A stretch of 64,000 nucleotides of DNA from Bacillus sp. FJAT-50079 (GTDB taxonomy: Bacteria; Bacillota; Bacilli; Bacillales; Bacillaceae_C), in assembly GCF_018343515.1 (NCBI RefSeq), contig NZ_JAGYPD010000002.1:1-64000 (forward strand), read 5' to 3'. Made by a program: the position numbers and the translations under genes. Every line of letters starts with the position of its first letter. Within the stretch, counting starts at the first letter, position 1. Positions 9,229 through 19,226 of the stretch are shown piece by piece. The notes below the pieces were generated by a model. It made no database searches and was not told the origin of the DNA. It was given only the letters and a program-made list of their open reading frames with translations.

Positions 9229-9978
9229 ATGGCAATTATGGAAGTAACTAACCTCAAAAAATCATATGGCGAACTTGAAGTATTAAAACAAATTTCTTTT
9301 GATGTAAATAAAAATGATGTGATTGCCGTGATTGGTCCCTCCGGTTCTGGGAAAAGCACAATGCTCCGCAGCTTAGTTCATCTAGAGGAAATAAACGGTG
9401 GTAGTATTTGTGTATCTGGCGATTATCTCGTAAAGGACGGTCTCTACTCTAAGCCGCAAGAGATTAAACGGATTACAGCTAAGATGGGAATGGTCTTTCA
9501 ACATTTTAATCTTTTTCCGCATCTTTCAGTAAAAGAAAACTTAGAACTAGCTCCTAGATTAGTAAAGAAGGAGCCGGTGGAAGTCATCCGACGACGAAGC
9601 GATGAGCTCTTGGAAAAAATCGGTCTCTCTAAATGGGCGACAGCTTATCCGTCAACCCTTTCAGGTGGTCAAAAGCAAAGGGTGGCAATTGCTCGTGCGC
9701 TTATGACGAACCCTGAAATCCTATTGTTTGATGAGCCTACTTCTGCATTGGATCCAGAGCTGACAGGAGAAGTACTACAAGTAATGAAAGACCTAGCTGA
9801 AGAACATATGACGATGATTGTCGTTACACATGAGATGGGATTTGCCAAAGAAGTAGCAAATAGAGCCATTTTCATGGATAATGGAGAAATTATTGAATCT
9901 GGAAATCCAGTTGAAATGTTCACCAATCCTTGTTTTGATCGAACAAAGGCATTTTTAAATCGGAGTTCATCGAGCTGA
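9229..9978 (+). CDS. Amino acid ABC transporter ATP-binding protein (GlnQ type)
   Basis: A 249-residue ATPase: Walker [11 protein letters not shown] loop [11 protein letters not shown], signature LSGGQKQR, Walker [16 protein letters not shown] loop VVTHEMGFA. The FNLFPH and SALDPEL contexts are diagnostic of the polar amino acid subfamily. ATG 9229 is preferred over GTG 9220 because AAAGGAG (9214-9220) is then 8 nt away. It ends the importer operon and is followed by a terminator. Confidence 0.93.
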   Translation: MAIMEVTNLKKSYGELEVLKQISFDVNKNDVIAVIGPSGSGKSTMLRSLVHLEEINGGSICVSGDYLVKDGLYSKPQEIKRITAKMGMVFQHFNLFPHLSVKENLELAPRLVKKEPVEVIRRRSDELLEKIGLSKWATAYPSTLSGGQKQRVAIARALMTNPEILLFDEPTSALDPELTGEVLQVMKDLAEEHMTMIVVTHEMGFAKEVANRAIFMDNGEIIESGNPVEMFTNPCFDRTKAFLNRSSSS

Positions 9979-9995
9979 GTTTATCAAATATAGTG

Positions 9996-10041
9996 AAAAG
10001 TGGACGAGGAGTCATCACAGGTGGCTTTTTGGTCCATTTTT
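9996..10041. terminator. Terminator of the amino acid importer operon
   Basis: AAAAGTGGAC (9996-10005) pairs with GTCCATTTTT (10032-10041), followed by further T-rich sequence, 18 bp after the ATPase stop. Confidence 0.7.
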
Positions 10042-10173
10042 ATTTTAGCTGATTTGGATTTTAAAGAGAGATATGGCGTTGTTTAGGTGAAATTTTCTTG
10101 GGGACTGAAATCCTAAGTAATCGTTACGATGAAGAAAAAACGATCCAAATTATTTTTTTTGCATAGTTTATGA

Positions 10174-10203
10174 TTGACCTAGAAAAAAAGAATGTAGTAT
10201 GAT
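10174..10203 (+). promoter_or_regulatory. glmS promoter
   Basis: TTGACC (10174-10179), 18-bp spacer, TATGAT (10198-10203). A sigma-A-like promoter placed so that transcription would begin shortly before the glmS ribozyme. Confidence 0.6.
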
Positions 10204-10263
10204 TATTTTTGTTTCACTTTTACTCAAGAAAGGAAAGGAGCATAGAGGTTATTTTTTATATAA

Positions 10264-10420
10264 AGCGCCAGAACTAATCGCGGATTGATTAGTTGACGAG
10301 GTGGAGGTTTATCGAATGGTTCGGCGGATGCCTCCCGGCTGTGACACACAGTCGTATGTTCTTTCATAAATCATCAGAGGTGACTCGGTGGACAACGGAA
10401 AGATCATGTGCACATATAAA
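10264..10420 (+). ncRNA. glmS ribozyme (glucosamine-6-phosphate riboswitch)
   Basis: The conserved cleavage context A|GCGCCAGAAC is at 10264-10274, followed by the core segments GACGAGGTGGAGGTTTATCG and TTCGGCGGATGCCTCCCGGC and the 3' pseudoknot region (GAGGTGACTC, GGACAACGGAAAGATCA). These are the signature elements of the self-cleaving glmS ribozyme, which destroys the glmS message when glucosamine-6-phosphate is abundant. The 3' edge is approximate. A further hairpin, GGGGGCAAG / CTTGCCCCC (about 10440-10472), lies between it and the ribosome binding site and lacks a T run. Confidence 0.95.
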
Positions 10421-10492
10421 ACATCATAAACAGAGATAAGGGGGCAAGTACGCCCCCGTGCCGCTTGCCCCCTCTTTAGGGAGGAACGGAAT

Positions 10493-12295
10493 ATGTGCGG
10501 AATTACAGGTTATATTGGAACGAAAGATGCTAAGGAAATTTTAGTAAAAGGTTTGGAAAAGCTTGAGTATAGAGGCTATGATTCTGCCGGGATCGCAGTA
10601 AACAATGAAGTTGGTATTCATATTTTCAAAGAAAAAGGCCGTGTAGCTGATTTAAGAAATTTCATTGATACGCAAATCTCAGCTCAAGTCGGGATCGGAC
10701 ATACAAGATGGGCTACACATGGAGTACCAAGTCATGCGAATGCACATCCACATTCAAGTAGATCAGGTCGCTTCGTCTTAGTTCATAATGGGGTCATCGA
10801 AAACTATGCTTTGCTGCAGCGTAAATTTTTACAAAATGTCCTGTTTCAAAGTGATACCGATTCAGAAGTGATTGTTCAATTAGTTGAACAATATGTTTCA
10901 GAAGGAATGGGAACAGAAGCCGCCTTTAAACAAACGTTAAGCTTGTTACATGGTTCCTACGCAATCGCTATGCTTGATAAGGAAAACCCAGACACGATTT
11001 TCGTCGCGAAAAATAAAAGCCCGTTGCTTGTTGGTGTCGGAGAGGATTTTCATGTCGTAGCTAGCGATGCAATGGCAATGATTCATATGACTGATTCTTT
11101 CATTGAATTAATGGATCAAGAAATCGTCATCGTACAAAAGGATCGTGTAACGATTAGCAATCTTCAAGGGGAAATCGTTTCAAGAGCACCGTACAAAGCA
11201 GAAATCAATGCTGGTGATATTGATAAAGGGACATATCCTCACTATATGCTGAAAGAAATTGATGAACAGCCGCTCGTAATCAGAAAAATTATTCAAGCGT
11301 ACCAAAATAAAAATGGTCAACTTGAAATTGATAAAGAGATCACAAAGGCGTTGGCGGAAGCTGATCGCATTTATATTGTCGCATGTGGAACGAGCTACCA
11401 TGCTGGATTGGTTGCGAAGCAATTCGTTGAACAATTGGCGAAAATCCCAGTCGAAGTTCATGTAGCAAGTGAGTTTGGCTATAATATCCCGCTTTTATCT
11501 GAAAAACCATTTTTCATTTTTCTATCCCAGAGTGGAGAAACGGCAGACAGCAGAGCCGTACTCGTCAAAACGAAAGAAATGGGATACAAGGCATTAACAA
11601 TCACAAATGTCCCGGGATCAACGCTTGCCCGTGAAGCCGATTTTGCCCTTTATTTGCATGCAGGTCCTGAAATTGCTGTCGCATCAACAAAAGCGTATAC
11701 GGCACAAATGGCTGTCATGGCCATTCTTGCCAATGCCATTACAACATCCAAAGGACGAGACATTGACTTTGATCTCGTTCATGAATTAGGAATCGTTGCT
11801 CATGCGATGGAAATGCTTTGCCAATCCAAGGACGAATTCGAAAACATTGCTATTGAGTTTCTGCCATTTACAAGAAATTGTTTCTTTATTGGCCGTTCCC
11901 TCGATTACTTTGTTTGTCTCGAAGGAGCATTAAAATTAAAAGAAACATCCTATATCCAAGCAGAAGGTTTTGCCGGTGGCGAATTAAAACATGGAACAAT
12001 TGCCTTAATTGAAGAAGGCACACCAGTGATTGCACTAGCCACTCAGGAAAACGTAAACGGGAGCATTCGCAGCAACGTAAAAGAAGTCGCTGCAAGAGGG
12101 GCCAACCCATGCATCATTTCGCGGAAAGGGCTCGAATCAGAGGAAGATCGTTTTGTCTTGCCCGAAGTAAATGAACTATTCACACCTCTTATCTCTGTCA
12201 TCCCGCTCCAACTCATCGCATACTACGCATCAATACACCGTGGCTGCGACGTTGATAAACCTAGAAATCTCGCAAAAAGTGTGACGGTTGAGTAG
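10493..12295 (+). CDS. glmS: Glutamine-fructose-6-phosphate aminotransferase (isomerizing)
   Basis: A 600-residue enzyme making glucosamine-6-phosphate from fructose-6-phosphate and glutamine, the first step to UDP-GlcNAc and peptidoglycan. It starts MCGITGYIG with the N-terminal nucleophile Cys of the glutaminase domain, includes GHTRWATHG, then two SIS domains ([18 protein letters not shown]), and ends in [13 protein letters not shown], the conserved tail whose DNA is the recognition site for TnsD of Tn7. It is preceded by its ribozyme. A Tn7-like element begins 25 nt after its stop codon, so the gene is intact and serves as landing site. Confidence 0.98.
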   Translation: MCGITGYIGTKDAKEILVKGLEKLEYRGYDSAGIAVNNEVGIHIFKEKGRVADLRNFIDTQISAQVGIGHTRWATHGVPSHANAHPHSSRSGRFVLVHNGVIENYALLQRKFLQNVLFQSDTDSEVIVQLVEQYVSEGMGTEAAFKQTLSLLHGSYAIAMLDKENPDTIFVAKNKSPLLVGVGEDFHVVASDAMAMIHMTDSFIELMDQEIVIVQKDRVTISNLQGEIVSRAPYKAEINAGDIDKGTYPHYMLKEIDEQPLVIRKIIQAYQNKNGQLEIDKEITKALAEADRIYIVACGTSYHAGLVAKQFVEQLAKIPVEVHVASEFGYNIPLLSEKPFFIFLSQSGETADSRAVLVKTKEMGYKALTITNVPGSTLAREADFALYLHAGPEIAVASTKAYTAQMAVMAILANAITTSKGRDIDFDLVHELGIVAHAMEMLCQSKDEFENIAIEFLPFTRNCFFIGRSLDYFVCLEGALKLKETSYIQAEGFAGGELKHGTIALIEEGTPVIALATQENVNGSIRSNVKEVAARGANPCIISRKGLESEEDRFVLPEVNELFTPLISVIPLQLIAYYASIHRGCDVDKPRNLAKSVTVE

Positions 12296-12319
12296 GTGGA
12301 GGGAATTGTTGGCTTTTGT

Positions 12320-12425
12320 TGTATAGGACAATTAAAGTTGGAAACGTACAAAAAAAGATGGAAATGTACAAATAAAGTTGGAAACAGTCAAAAAAAGTTG
12401 GAAACTGTGGATAAGTTTCCAACTG
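12320..12425 (+). repeat. glmS-proximal (R-type) end with four TnsB-like sites
   Basis: Four copies of AAAG(T/A)TGGAAA begin at 12334, 12354, 12374 and 12394, an exact 20-bp period. A fifth copy in inverted orientation (GTTTCCAAC, 12414-12422) forms a palindrome with the fourth. The tight array next to the TGT terminus resembles the overlapping TnsB sites of Tn7R. Confidence 0.85.
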
Positions 12426-12560
12426 TATTAGTAAAAGGTTTAGAAGATGTATAATATTGGGTATAATGGAAACAGTTTAGACATTAAGTGTCGTTGATAT
12501 AGTGGTGATTAAAATGAAATGTTTTTCTACCCGAAAAAAATTAAAAATAAGTGTTTTAAA

Positions 12561-12595
12561 AAAAAGAGGACTATCCCACGGGATAGTCCTCTTTT
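12561..12595. terminator. Bidirectional terminator inside the transposon end
   Basis: A near-perfect stem AAAAAGAGGACTATCCC / GGGATAGTCCTCTTTTT with a minimal loop and T/A tracts on both sides, between the TnsB sites and tnsA. It probably shields the transposase operon from glmS read-through and the reverse. Confidence 0.85.
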
Positions 12596-12599
12596 TGGA

Positions 12600-12631
12600 T
12601 AACTTCATAAAATAATATTCTTATGAAGTTA
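12600..12631. promoter_or_regulatory. 11-bp inverted repeat upstream of tnsA
   Basis: TAACTTCATAA (12600-12610), 10-bp spacer, TTATGAAGTTA (12621-12631), a perfect inverted repeat ending 25 bp before the tnsA start. It partly overlaps the space between terminator and ribosome binding site, so a regulator such as TnsB, TnsC or a TniQ protein could control tns expression here, or it could act as an RNA hairpin. The arms resemble loxP arms, which I take as chance. Confidence 0.5.
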
Positions 12632-12656
12632 CTTTGGAACTTTTAAGGAGAAAAAA

Positions 12657-13511
12657 ATGGCGAAGAGAAAAAGGGAAAATTCAACTGAAACAAAAATTGA
12701 ACGGTGGATTAAAGAAGGAAGAGGTCAAGGGGAAGGGACTAATTATCAACCGTGGTTGGAGATTCAAGATGTTGCTTCTAATGGTTATGCAACGAGAAAT
12801 TTAGGATGGAAGACACAACGCAAGCATTATTTTCTTTCAGACCTTGAACTTCATTACTTTTATACATTGGAATGGTCTCCCCATGTATTAGACATAAGGG
12901 AACAATATCCCTTATTGCCTTTAGAGAGAACAATTGAAATTGCTGAAAGCTTTGGCATTAATCACCCTAAAGAAAATGGGAGTACAGGGCCATTAAAAGT
13001 AATTACAACAGATTTTTATTTAATTGTGAAAACACAATCTGGTTTGAAAACAGTTGTGAGAAGCATTAAGCCGTCTAATAAACTAACCATAAGGGAATTA
13101 GAAAAATTCGATATTGAGAGAACGTTTTTTAAAGAGATTGGGATAACGGATTGGGGAATTGTGACGGATACAGATATACCTAAAACCTTTATAAAAAATA
13201 TTAGTTGGTTTTATGATGCGAAGACCTTAGATAATCGACCGAATTTGGATACTGCGTTAGTTAGAAAATTGGAACCTAGATTATACAAAGCAATAAAGAC
13301 GGAAGAATTAGGATTATCCCAACTCGCATTGAAGTATGATGAGATATTTGGACTGGAATATGGTTCATGTTTATTTATGGTCAAGCATCTACTTGCAAAT
13401 AAAATATGGCAAATGGACATTATGAATAAACTAATTAATCCATCCGCGAAGATGGAGATATTTGATAAACAAACGAATCAAATAAGTGAGCGATTAGGAG
13501 GAATATCATGA
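12657..13511 (+). CDS. tnsA: Tn7-like transposase endonuclease subunit TnsA
   Basis: 284 residues (Tn7 TnsA has 273). TnsA makes the 5' strand cuts at the ends, allowing cut-and-paste transposition together with TnsB. Restriction-enzyme-like catalytic positions are visible: Glu in SDLELHY (about 64), Asp in TTDFYLIVK (about 119) and Lys in RSIKPSN (about 137), spaced as in Tn7 TnsA (E63, D114, K132). The C-terminal half would hold the TnsC-contact domain. Start ATG 12657 has AAGGAG 7 nt upstream. Its stop overlaps the tnsB start by 4 bp. First gene of the tns operon. Confidence 0.93.
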   Translation: MAKRKRENSTETKIERWIKEGRGQGEGTNYQPWLEIQDVASNGYATRNLGWKTQRKHYFLSDLELHYFYTLEWSPHVLDIREQYPLLPLERTIEIAESFGINHPKENGSTGPLKVITTDFYLIVKTQSGLKTVVRSIKPSNKLTIRELEKFDIERTFFKEIGITDWGIVTDTDIPKTFIKNISWFYDAKTLDNRPNLDTALVRKLEPRLYKAIKTEELGLSQLALKYDEIFGLEYGSCLFMVKHLLANKIWQMDIMNKLINPSAKMEIFDKQTNQISERLGGIS

Positions 13512-15688
13512 CAGTTCATGTTAATACATTAATTGAATTTAGAAATAGTGGGATGGAAACAATTGCGGTTGAGCGAGTTCTTTGGATATCGTCTGATTTA
13601 GAAGATGTTGTTTTATTCAATATTGACAAGAAACTGCCCCACGTTCCTACAATTAAATCATATTCTGAATTGGCCGAAGAACTAGCTACTCCATATGCGT
13701 TAGTCCTAATGGTTGATCCATATAAAGCTTTAAATGGACCAGAACAAGATTATTTAGAAAAACATAAAGAAATAAGGGACGGAAAATGGGAGATTATTAA
13801 AGATTATATTGAGGACGAACCCTATATTTATGATCCAGATTATTTAAAAAAAATGGTTGCTGAAATGAAAAGGAAAACAGGCAAAAGTAGCAAAAGGGTC
13901 TATGCAATATTAAGAGAATATTGGCGAGGGGGAAAAACTATTAATGCATTATTGCCCAATTATGCCAATAGTGGCGGTAGAGGGAAACCAAAGCAATTAA
14001 AAGATAAAAAGATAGGTCGGCCTTCAAAATTGTCTATTGAAAAAGGAATTCAAGGGGTTAATGTCACTGATGCTGATAAAGAAATATTCGAAATTGGAAT
14101 CAAACTTTACTATAAAGGAAAAAAGACAAAATTAAAAAAGGCATATGAAGAAATCATAAAAAAATATTATGTAGCTGGATACAAGACTGTAAATGGAGTT
14201 TTGGTTCCAATTGCATTACCAGACGAACGAATTCCAAATTATCGACAATTCTTAAACTGGTACAATTCAACCTATAATACCAAAGAAAGGCTCATCAATA
14301 AGAACGGTGAAAGAAAATATTATTTGAATCATCGTCCATTACTAGGGGATGCAACAAATAAGGCTGCAGGACCCGGTGATATTTTTGAAATTGATGCTAC
14401 TATTGGGGATATTTATTTAGTGAGTGAAATTGATCGTTCTCGAATAATAGGTAGACCTGTTGTTTACATTGTGAAAGATGTTTATACGAGAATGGTTGTC
14501 GGTGTTTATGTAGGATTAGAGGGGCCGTCATGGATTGGGGCAATGATGGCATTAGGAAATACAACAACTAACAAAAAGGAATATTGTAAAAAAATCGGAA
14601 TTGATGATATCGAAGAAGAGGATTGGCCGTGTGAACATTTGCCAAAGAGAATTAAGGCAGATAGAGGGGAAATGGAGAGTAAAAATGCTGATAACCTCGT
14701 AGCATCGCTTGGCATCCAAGTTATAAATACTCCACCGTATAGAGCAGATTTAAAGGGAATTGTTGAACGTCACTTTAGAATCCTTAACGAAAGAATCAGC
14801 CAACATTGGATGCCCGGAGTTGTCCATAAGGACTTTAAAGAAAGAGGGGGTAGGGACTACAGACTTGATGCAAAGTTAACGCTAAAAGCGTTTGAGAAGG
14901 TGATTGTCTTAACAATATTGGAACATAACAATAGCATCCTAAATGGTTACGCATTAGAGAAAGAAATGATGGAAATTAACTTACTACCTACGCCAATTAA
15001 TTTATGGAATTGGGGACTTAAACACCGATCTGGCTTGTTAAAAACGGTAGACCGAGATTTAGTCAGATTAAATTTAATGCCTTCAAAAGAAGTAAGCATA
15101 ACAGCAGAAGGAATTGTTTTTAATAAAATGAGATTTTCAAGCGACTTTTGTATAGAAAATGCTTGGTTTGAACAGGCAAGAATAAAAAGATGGAAGGAAG
15201 TCATTTACTACGACCCAAGAGATATTCAACATATCTATTTAAAGACAGCGGAAGGTAACAATTTCGTTAAGTGTCAAATAGTAGAGGGTGATCAAAGGTA
15301 TTCTCAATTTAGATTAGAGGAAGTACAAGAGCAACAGTTCACTATGGATATTAATCAAGCATTACAGGCAACTTCACAAAGACAGTTAAAAATTGACACG
15401 AATGCACAGATTGAAAAGATTATGAAGGATGAGAAAAGGGATACAGACAAAATGAGTAATCCAGATGAAAGTAAGGCAGCAAGGTTAAGGGACATAAGGG
15501 AAAATAGAAAAAATGAAAAAGAATTTTTGAGAGGCAAAGAACATTGGGGAAATACTCTTGAACCTGACAAAGATCAATATGGAACAGAAGTGATTGAAAT
15601 GAAGGACTTTAAAAATCATGATATTGAGGATGATGAAGAATACTTATTAAATTTAATCATCCAACATGATGGGAAGGAGGAAATGTAA
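13508..15688 (+). CDS. tnsB: Tn7-like transposase TnsB (DDE, rve family)
   Basis: 726 residues (Tn7 TnsB has 702). It binds the 20-bp sites in the ends, cuts the 3' ends and joins them to target. The retroviral-integrase-type core shows the DDE triad: Asp in IFEIDATIGD (about 295), Asp in IKADRGEMES (about 384) and Glu in KGIVERHFRILNERI (about 419). The N-terminal third contains basic helix-turn-helix material (RAYAILREYWRGG-like region, KIGRPSK) for end binding. The C-terminal tail is acidic and charged, as expected for the TnsC-contact tail. It is coupled to tnsA and tnsC. Confidence 0.95.
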   Translation: MTVHVNTLIEFRNSGMETIAVERVLWISSDLEDVVLFNIDKKLPHVPTIKSYSELAEELATPYALVLMVDPYKALNGPEQDYLEKHKEIRDGKWEIIKDYIEDEPYIYDPDYLKKMVAEMKRKTGKSSKRVYAILREYWRGGKTINALLPNYANSGGRGKPKQLKDKKIGRPSKLSIEKGIQGVNVTDADKEIFEIGIKLYYKGKKTKLKKAYEEIIKKYYVAGYKTVNGVLVPIALPDERIPNYRQFLNWYNSTYNTKERLINKNGERKYYLNHRPLLGDATNKAAGPGDIFEIDATIGDIYLVSEIDRSRIIGRPVVYIVKDVYTRMVVGVYVGLEGPSWIGAMMALGNTTTNKKEYCKKIGIDDIEEEDWPCEHLPKRIKADRGEMESKNADNLVASLGIQVINTPPYRADLKGIVERHFRILNERISQHWMPGVVHKDFKERGGRDYRLDAKLTLKAFEKVIVLTILEHNNSILNGYALEKEMMEINLLPTPINLWNWGLKHRSGLLKTVDRDLVRLNLMPSKEVSITAEGIVFNKMRFSSDFCIENAWFEQARIKRWKEVIYYDPRDIQHIYLKTAEGNNFVKCQIVEGDQRYSQFRLEEVQEQQFTMDINQALQATSQRQLKIDTNAQIEKIMKDEKRDTDKMSNPDESKAARLRDIRENRKNEKEFLRGKEHWGNTLEPDKDQYGTEVIEMKDFKNHDIEDDEEYLLNLIIQHDGKEEM

Positions 15689-17365
15689 TTGTCGGGAAAC
15701 GGTACTGAGTATGAACGTAAGCCTACTACTGTTTTAATGGGCAGACAATGTAATGCAATTTATCATGAGCAAAAAATAAATGACTACAAACATAACCCTC
15801 TTATTGAGGCTTTACCCGATATATTGACTCGAAAGAAAGTAATTGAACTCTTAATGGAAACACCAAACTTTGTTCAGGATGAAATAAATGAAAGTCCTGA
15901 GATTAGAATACATTTAATTCAACAAATAAAACATCATTTTATACAACCAATGCCGATTCACTTAGAATTAGAAGTTAAAATTTCAACAATGATTAGGACT
16001 GGATATGTAGGAAGAAATCCGGTTAGCCCTTTATATGCAAAGCAATTTTCTGTTGGTATATCGGAAATTTTTAGAGGGGGCTATGACTTGGAGAAGGGAA
16101 ATATATTAGGAAATCGTTCTACCGCAACGAACTTTTCGATAATAGGAATTAGTGGTATTGGAAAGTCAACAGCGATTGAAAAAATACTTTTATTATATCC
16201 TCAAGTCATTATTCATTCTGATTATGAGCATAATGGGATTTATGTCGGGTATCTAAAGCAAATTGTTTGGTTGGTAATAGAATGTCCTTTTAACGCTTCC
16301 AGAGGTTCACTTTGTAAAAACTTTTTTATGGCAGTAGATAACATCTTAGGTACGAACTATTATAAACAGTTTGTCAAAGCTAGAATGAATGAATCAGATT
16401 TAATTGACAAGATGGCGCATGTTGCGGCTTTACACTGTATTGGAGTTCTTGTATTTGATGAAATTCAGCGAATGAAAAGAGGAAATGAAGGTAAATTAAC
16501 CATTAACTTTTTTGTGGAGCTGCACAATAAGCTAGGTGTACCCCTTGTTTTTATTGGTACTTATTCATCTATTGATCTTTTCACTCCATTACTTGCGACT
16601 GCAAGACGGGCAAGTGGGATGGGTATTTTGTTCTTTGACAGAATGGAGAAAGATAAGAAGTGGGATTTATTTCTAGAAAAATTGTGGAGGTATCAGTGGT
16701 TAAAAGAATATACACCCTTATCCGAGGAAATGAACGAATTATTTTATCATGAGACACAGGGAATAACGGATTTAGTTGTCAATTTGTTTATTCAAGTACA
16801 ATTGCTGGCCCTTTCACTAGGAAAGGAGAAAATTAGTATAAATTTCATCAAGCGAGCTGCAGAAACCAATTTAAAGATTCTTCGGCCTACACTTATAGCC
16901 CTTCAAACTGGAGATATTGAAAAGCTAAAGAAAATTGAGGATTTAAAACCAGATTGGGTAGATGTTAATAATTACATAAAAGAAATACCCGAAAGTGTAA
17001 TGATTGAAGGGGAAATGCAGAAGGAACATGAAAATGCTCTCTCAAATGCTAAAGAATTTGTACAGTATATTAATTTTGCACAAAGTTTAGGACTATCTAA
17101 AAAGGAAGCTGTAGAACTTGTATCTGAAGTGTTAGAAAAGGAAAGTAATGATAGTCAGAGTATGAATAAAGTAATTGCAGAAAAAATTTTATTTCCGGAT
17201 AGAGTAGGGAGAAAACCTAAAGAAAATAAGGCGAAAAATAAAAAAACAACTATTGAATATTATCTTCATGTAATTGGCTTAAAGGTGCTAAAAGAGAAAA
17301 AGCCTTTAGAAGAAGAACTGAGAAATTTGAATATTATTAAACCGTTCAATGAATTTATAGGCTAG
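15689..17365 (+). CDS. tnsC: AAA+ ATPase transposition regulator TnsC
   Basis: 558 residues (Tn7 TnsC has 555). TnsC forms an ATP-bound filament on target DNA, linking the TniQ/TnsD target selector to TnsAB and giving target immunity. Walker A is GISGIGKST (about 154-162), Walker B GVLVFDEIQ (about 253-261), with sensor segment PLVFIGTYSS following. TTG is the start, directly after the tnsB stop, with GGAAGGAGG upstream. The C-terminal 130 residues are lysine/glutamate rich. The gene ends 10 bp before the first tniQ gene. Confidence 0.95.
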   Translation: MSGNGTEYERKPTTVLMGRQCNAIYHEQKINDYKHNPLIEALPDILTRKKVIELLMETPNFVQDEINESPEIRIHLIQQIKHHFIQPMPIHLELEVKISTMIRTGYVGRNPVSPLYAKQFSVGISEIFRGGYDLEKGNILGNRSTATNFSIIGISGIGKSTAIEKILLLYPQVIIHSDYEHNGIYVGYLKQIVWLVIECPFNASRGSLCKNFFMAVDNILGTNYYKQFVKARMNESDLIDKMAHVAALHCIGVLVFDEIQRMKRGNEGKLTINFFVELHNKLGVPLVFIGTYSSIDLFTPLLATARRASGMGILFFDRMEKDKKWDLFLEKLWRYQWLKEYTPLSEEMNELFYHETQGITDLVVNLFIQVQLLALSLGKEKISINFIKRAAETNLKILRPTLIALQTGDIEKLKKIEDLKPDWVDVNNYIKEIPESVMIEGEMQKEHENALSNAKEFVQYINFAQSLGLSKKEAVELVSEVLEKESNDSQSMNKVIAEKILFPDRVGRKPKENKAKNKKTTIEYYLHVIGLKVLKEKKPLEEELRNLNIIKPFNEFIG

Positions 17366-17375
17366 GTGATGAAAT

Positions 17376-19226
17376 ATGTTAGGATTTTTCCCTCATATGT
17401 ACAAAGATGAATTGTTGTATAGTGCGTTGGCCCGATTTCATCAAAGAAGTGGTAGCAATAGTTATAAAGATACAATTATGAATCTTTATGAAAACCGTAC
17501 AACAAGTGCCATAACAGATTTCCCAAGTAGCCTCGATTTGCTTGGTAAAAAGATCAATCAGGAACCGAACTCACTTATTTATGAGCATACACTTTTTCCT
17601 TATTATGAGCCGTATATATCCGAAAATGTAGCTGAAAAGATTGTTGAACAAATGATTTATGGTGATGCTAATTCAATTTCTTTAGCATTAGGACTTGCGG
17701 CAAGTAAAGTAAAAGGACCAGATCACTTTAGATATTGCTTACGTTGTTATTTAGAAGAATTGGATTTATACGGTGAGGCTTACTGGCATAGGATACATCA
17801 ATTACCGGGTGTTTATGTATGTCCAAGTCATAAAGAAAGTTTGTGGATTTCAGATGTCCCATTTCGAAACAAGACTAATAAACACAGATTCTTTTCCCTG
17901 CAAAAAAGCTGCGTAGATAGTGGACAAGAGATGAACATTCCTGAAGAATTTTATGAAAACCTAGTGTATATAGCAGAACAGTCGTATGCACTGTTGAATA
18001 GTAAGTTTGCTATATTGGGCCTGAAAAATATCAACCAATTCTATCTTGCAAAACTAAATGAAAAACATTACATTACACCATCAAAAAGAATTAGAATTCA
18101 AGAATTAATCCCTGACTTTCTTGATTCTTTTCCGATGGGTTTCTTGAAATTTTTAAATAGTGATTTTGAATATTTCGATGAAGATACTTGGTTTCACAAG
18201 GTAGTAAGAAAGCCGAAAGTAGCCTGTCATCCGTTGAGGCATTTATTTTTCCTATTATTTTTAGGACAGAGAATTGGTGACCAAATATCGGAAAATCATC
18301 ATAAAGTACATTTTTTTGGAAGGACTTCTTGGCCTTGTTTAAATAAAGCTGCTACGCATTATAAGGAATTCCTCATAACCGATTGTATTGTAACAAGGGA
18401 CTACAAAACTGGAAAGCCTGTTGGAACATTTACTTGTAAAGATTGTGGTTTTACCTATTCAAGAACGGGTCCGGATGCTTCAGAAAAAGATAAATACCGA
18501 ATTGGTAGGATAAAAAATTTTGGTCCAGTTTGGCAGAACAAATTAGACGAACTGTATACAAGCGGGATGTACTCCATCCGTGGAATTTCATCCATGTTAG
18601 GAGTGGATTCAAAAACAACGAAAAAATATCTGACGAATGATGTCAAAAATATACCATCCACTTCAAATGAGGGTGAACAAAATACCTTTGAAGAAAAAAG
18701 AAAGATGTTCATGGAACTCAGAAAGAGATATCCGAATTTCAGCAGGTCCGAATTAAGAAAAAGCTCTCCTAGACTATACAACTGGTTATATAAAAACGAC
18801 AGAGAGTGGTTTACAAGTAATTTACCACACGTTAAAAGAAGACAGATTTCAAGAACAATTGTTGATTGGGAGGAAAGAGATGATGAATATTCACTATTGA
18901 TCATTAGGGAAGCTATAATCTTGTCTTTAGAGATTCCGTTGGTTCGAGTGACAAAGACAAGAATATATCAAAGACTAGATGTACAAACAAGGTTTGAAAA
19001 TAATTTAGATAAACTTCCTAAATGCAAAAATATCCTTCAGGATGTTACAGAGACGGTACAAGAATTTCAAATACGAAAAATTAGATATTTTGGTGACCAA
19101 TTCAGAAGAAAAAATATGGACATTTCCATTTCGACCCTAACAAGAACGGTTGGAATCAAAAAGATTTCAAACGATTTTGTCCAACAGGTAATTTTAGATG
19201 AAATGAATATGCAGGGGGATGAATGA
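17376..19226 (+). CDS. TniQ-family target selector 1 (TnsD-like)
   Basis: 616 residues (Tn7 TnsD has 508). TniQ proteins recognise the target and recruit TnsC. The N terminus has the family pattern FFPHMYKDELLYSALARFHQRSG. A zinc finger follows with CLRC near 121-124 and CPSH near 149-152, and a second CxxC pair (TCKDCGF) near 352. The C-terminal part is basic with helix-turn-helix-like stretches. The element sits at attTn7, so at least one of the two TniQ proteins must read the glmS tail; the longer TnsD-like chain is my first candidate. It overlaps the next gene by 4 bp. Confidence 0.92.
   Translation: MLGFFPHMYKDELLYSALARFHQRSGSNSYKDTIMNLYENRTTSAITDFPSSLDLLGKKINQEPNSLIYEHTLFPYYEPYISENVAEKIVEQMIYGDANSISLALGLAASKVKGPDHFRYCLRCYLEELDLYGEAYWHRIHQLPGVYVCPSHKESLWISDVPFRNKTNKHRFFSLQKSCVDSGQEMNIPEEFYENLVYIAEQSYALLNSKFAILGLKNINQFYLAKLNEKHYITPSKRIRIQELIPDFLDSFPMGFLKFLNSDFEYFDEDTWFHKVVRKPKVACHPLRHLFFLLFLGQRIGDQISENHHKVHFFGRTSWPCLNKAATHYKEFLITDCIVTRDYKTGKPVGTFTCKDCGFTYSRTGPDASEKDKYRIGRIKNFGPVWQNKLDELYTSGMYSIRGISSMLGVDSKTTKKYLTNDVKNIPSTSNEGEQNTFEEKRKMFMELRKRYPNFSRSELRKSSPRLYNWLYKNDREWFTSNLPHVKRRQISRTIVDWEERDDEYSLLIIREAIILSLEIPLVRVTKTRIYQRLDVQTRFENNLDKLPKCKNILQDVTETVQEFQIRKIRYFGDQFRRKNMDISISTLTRTVGIKKISNDFVQQVILDEMNMQGDE

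Noticed and set aside
12320-12425. CRISPR-like array because of the 20-bp periodic repeats
   Set aside because: Repeats are short, degenerate and have almost no spacer; they match transposon end sites and lie at a TGT terminus.
12599-12632. loxP-like site (ATAACTTC...GAAGTTA arms)
   Set aside because: The arms and spacer differ from loxP (10-bp spacer, different inner bases) and no Cre-like gene is present. Position before tnsA fits an operator or hairpin better.
18455-18904. 149-codon minus-strand ORF inside the first tniQ gene
   Set aside because: Antisense to a well-supported coding region; low-complexity serine/leucine-rich translation.
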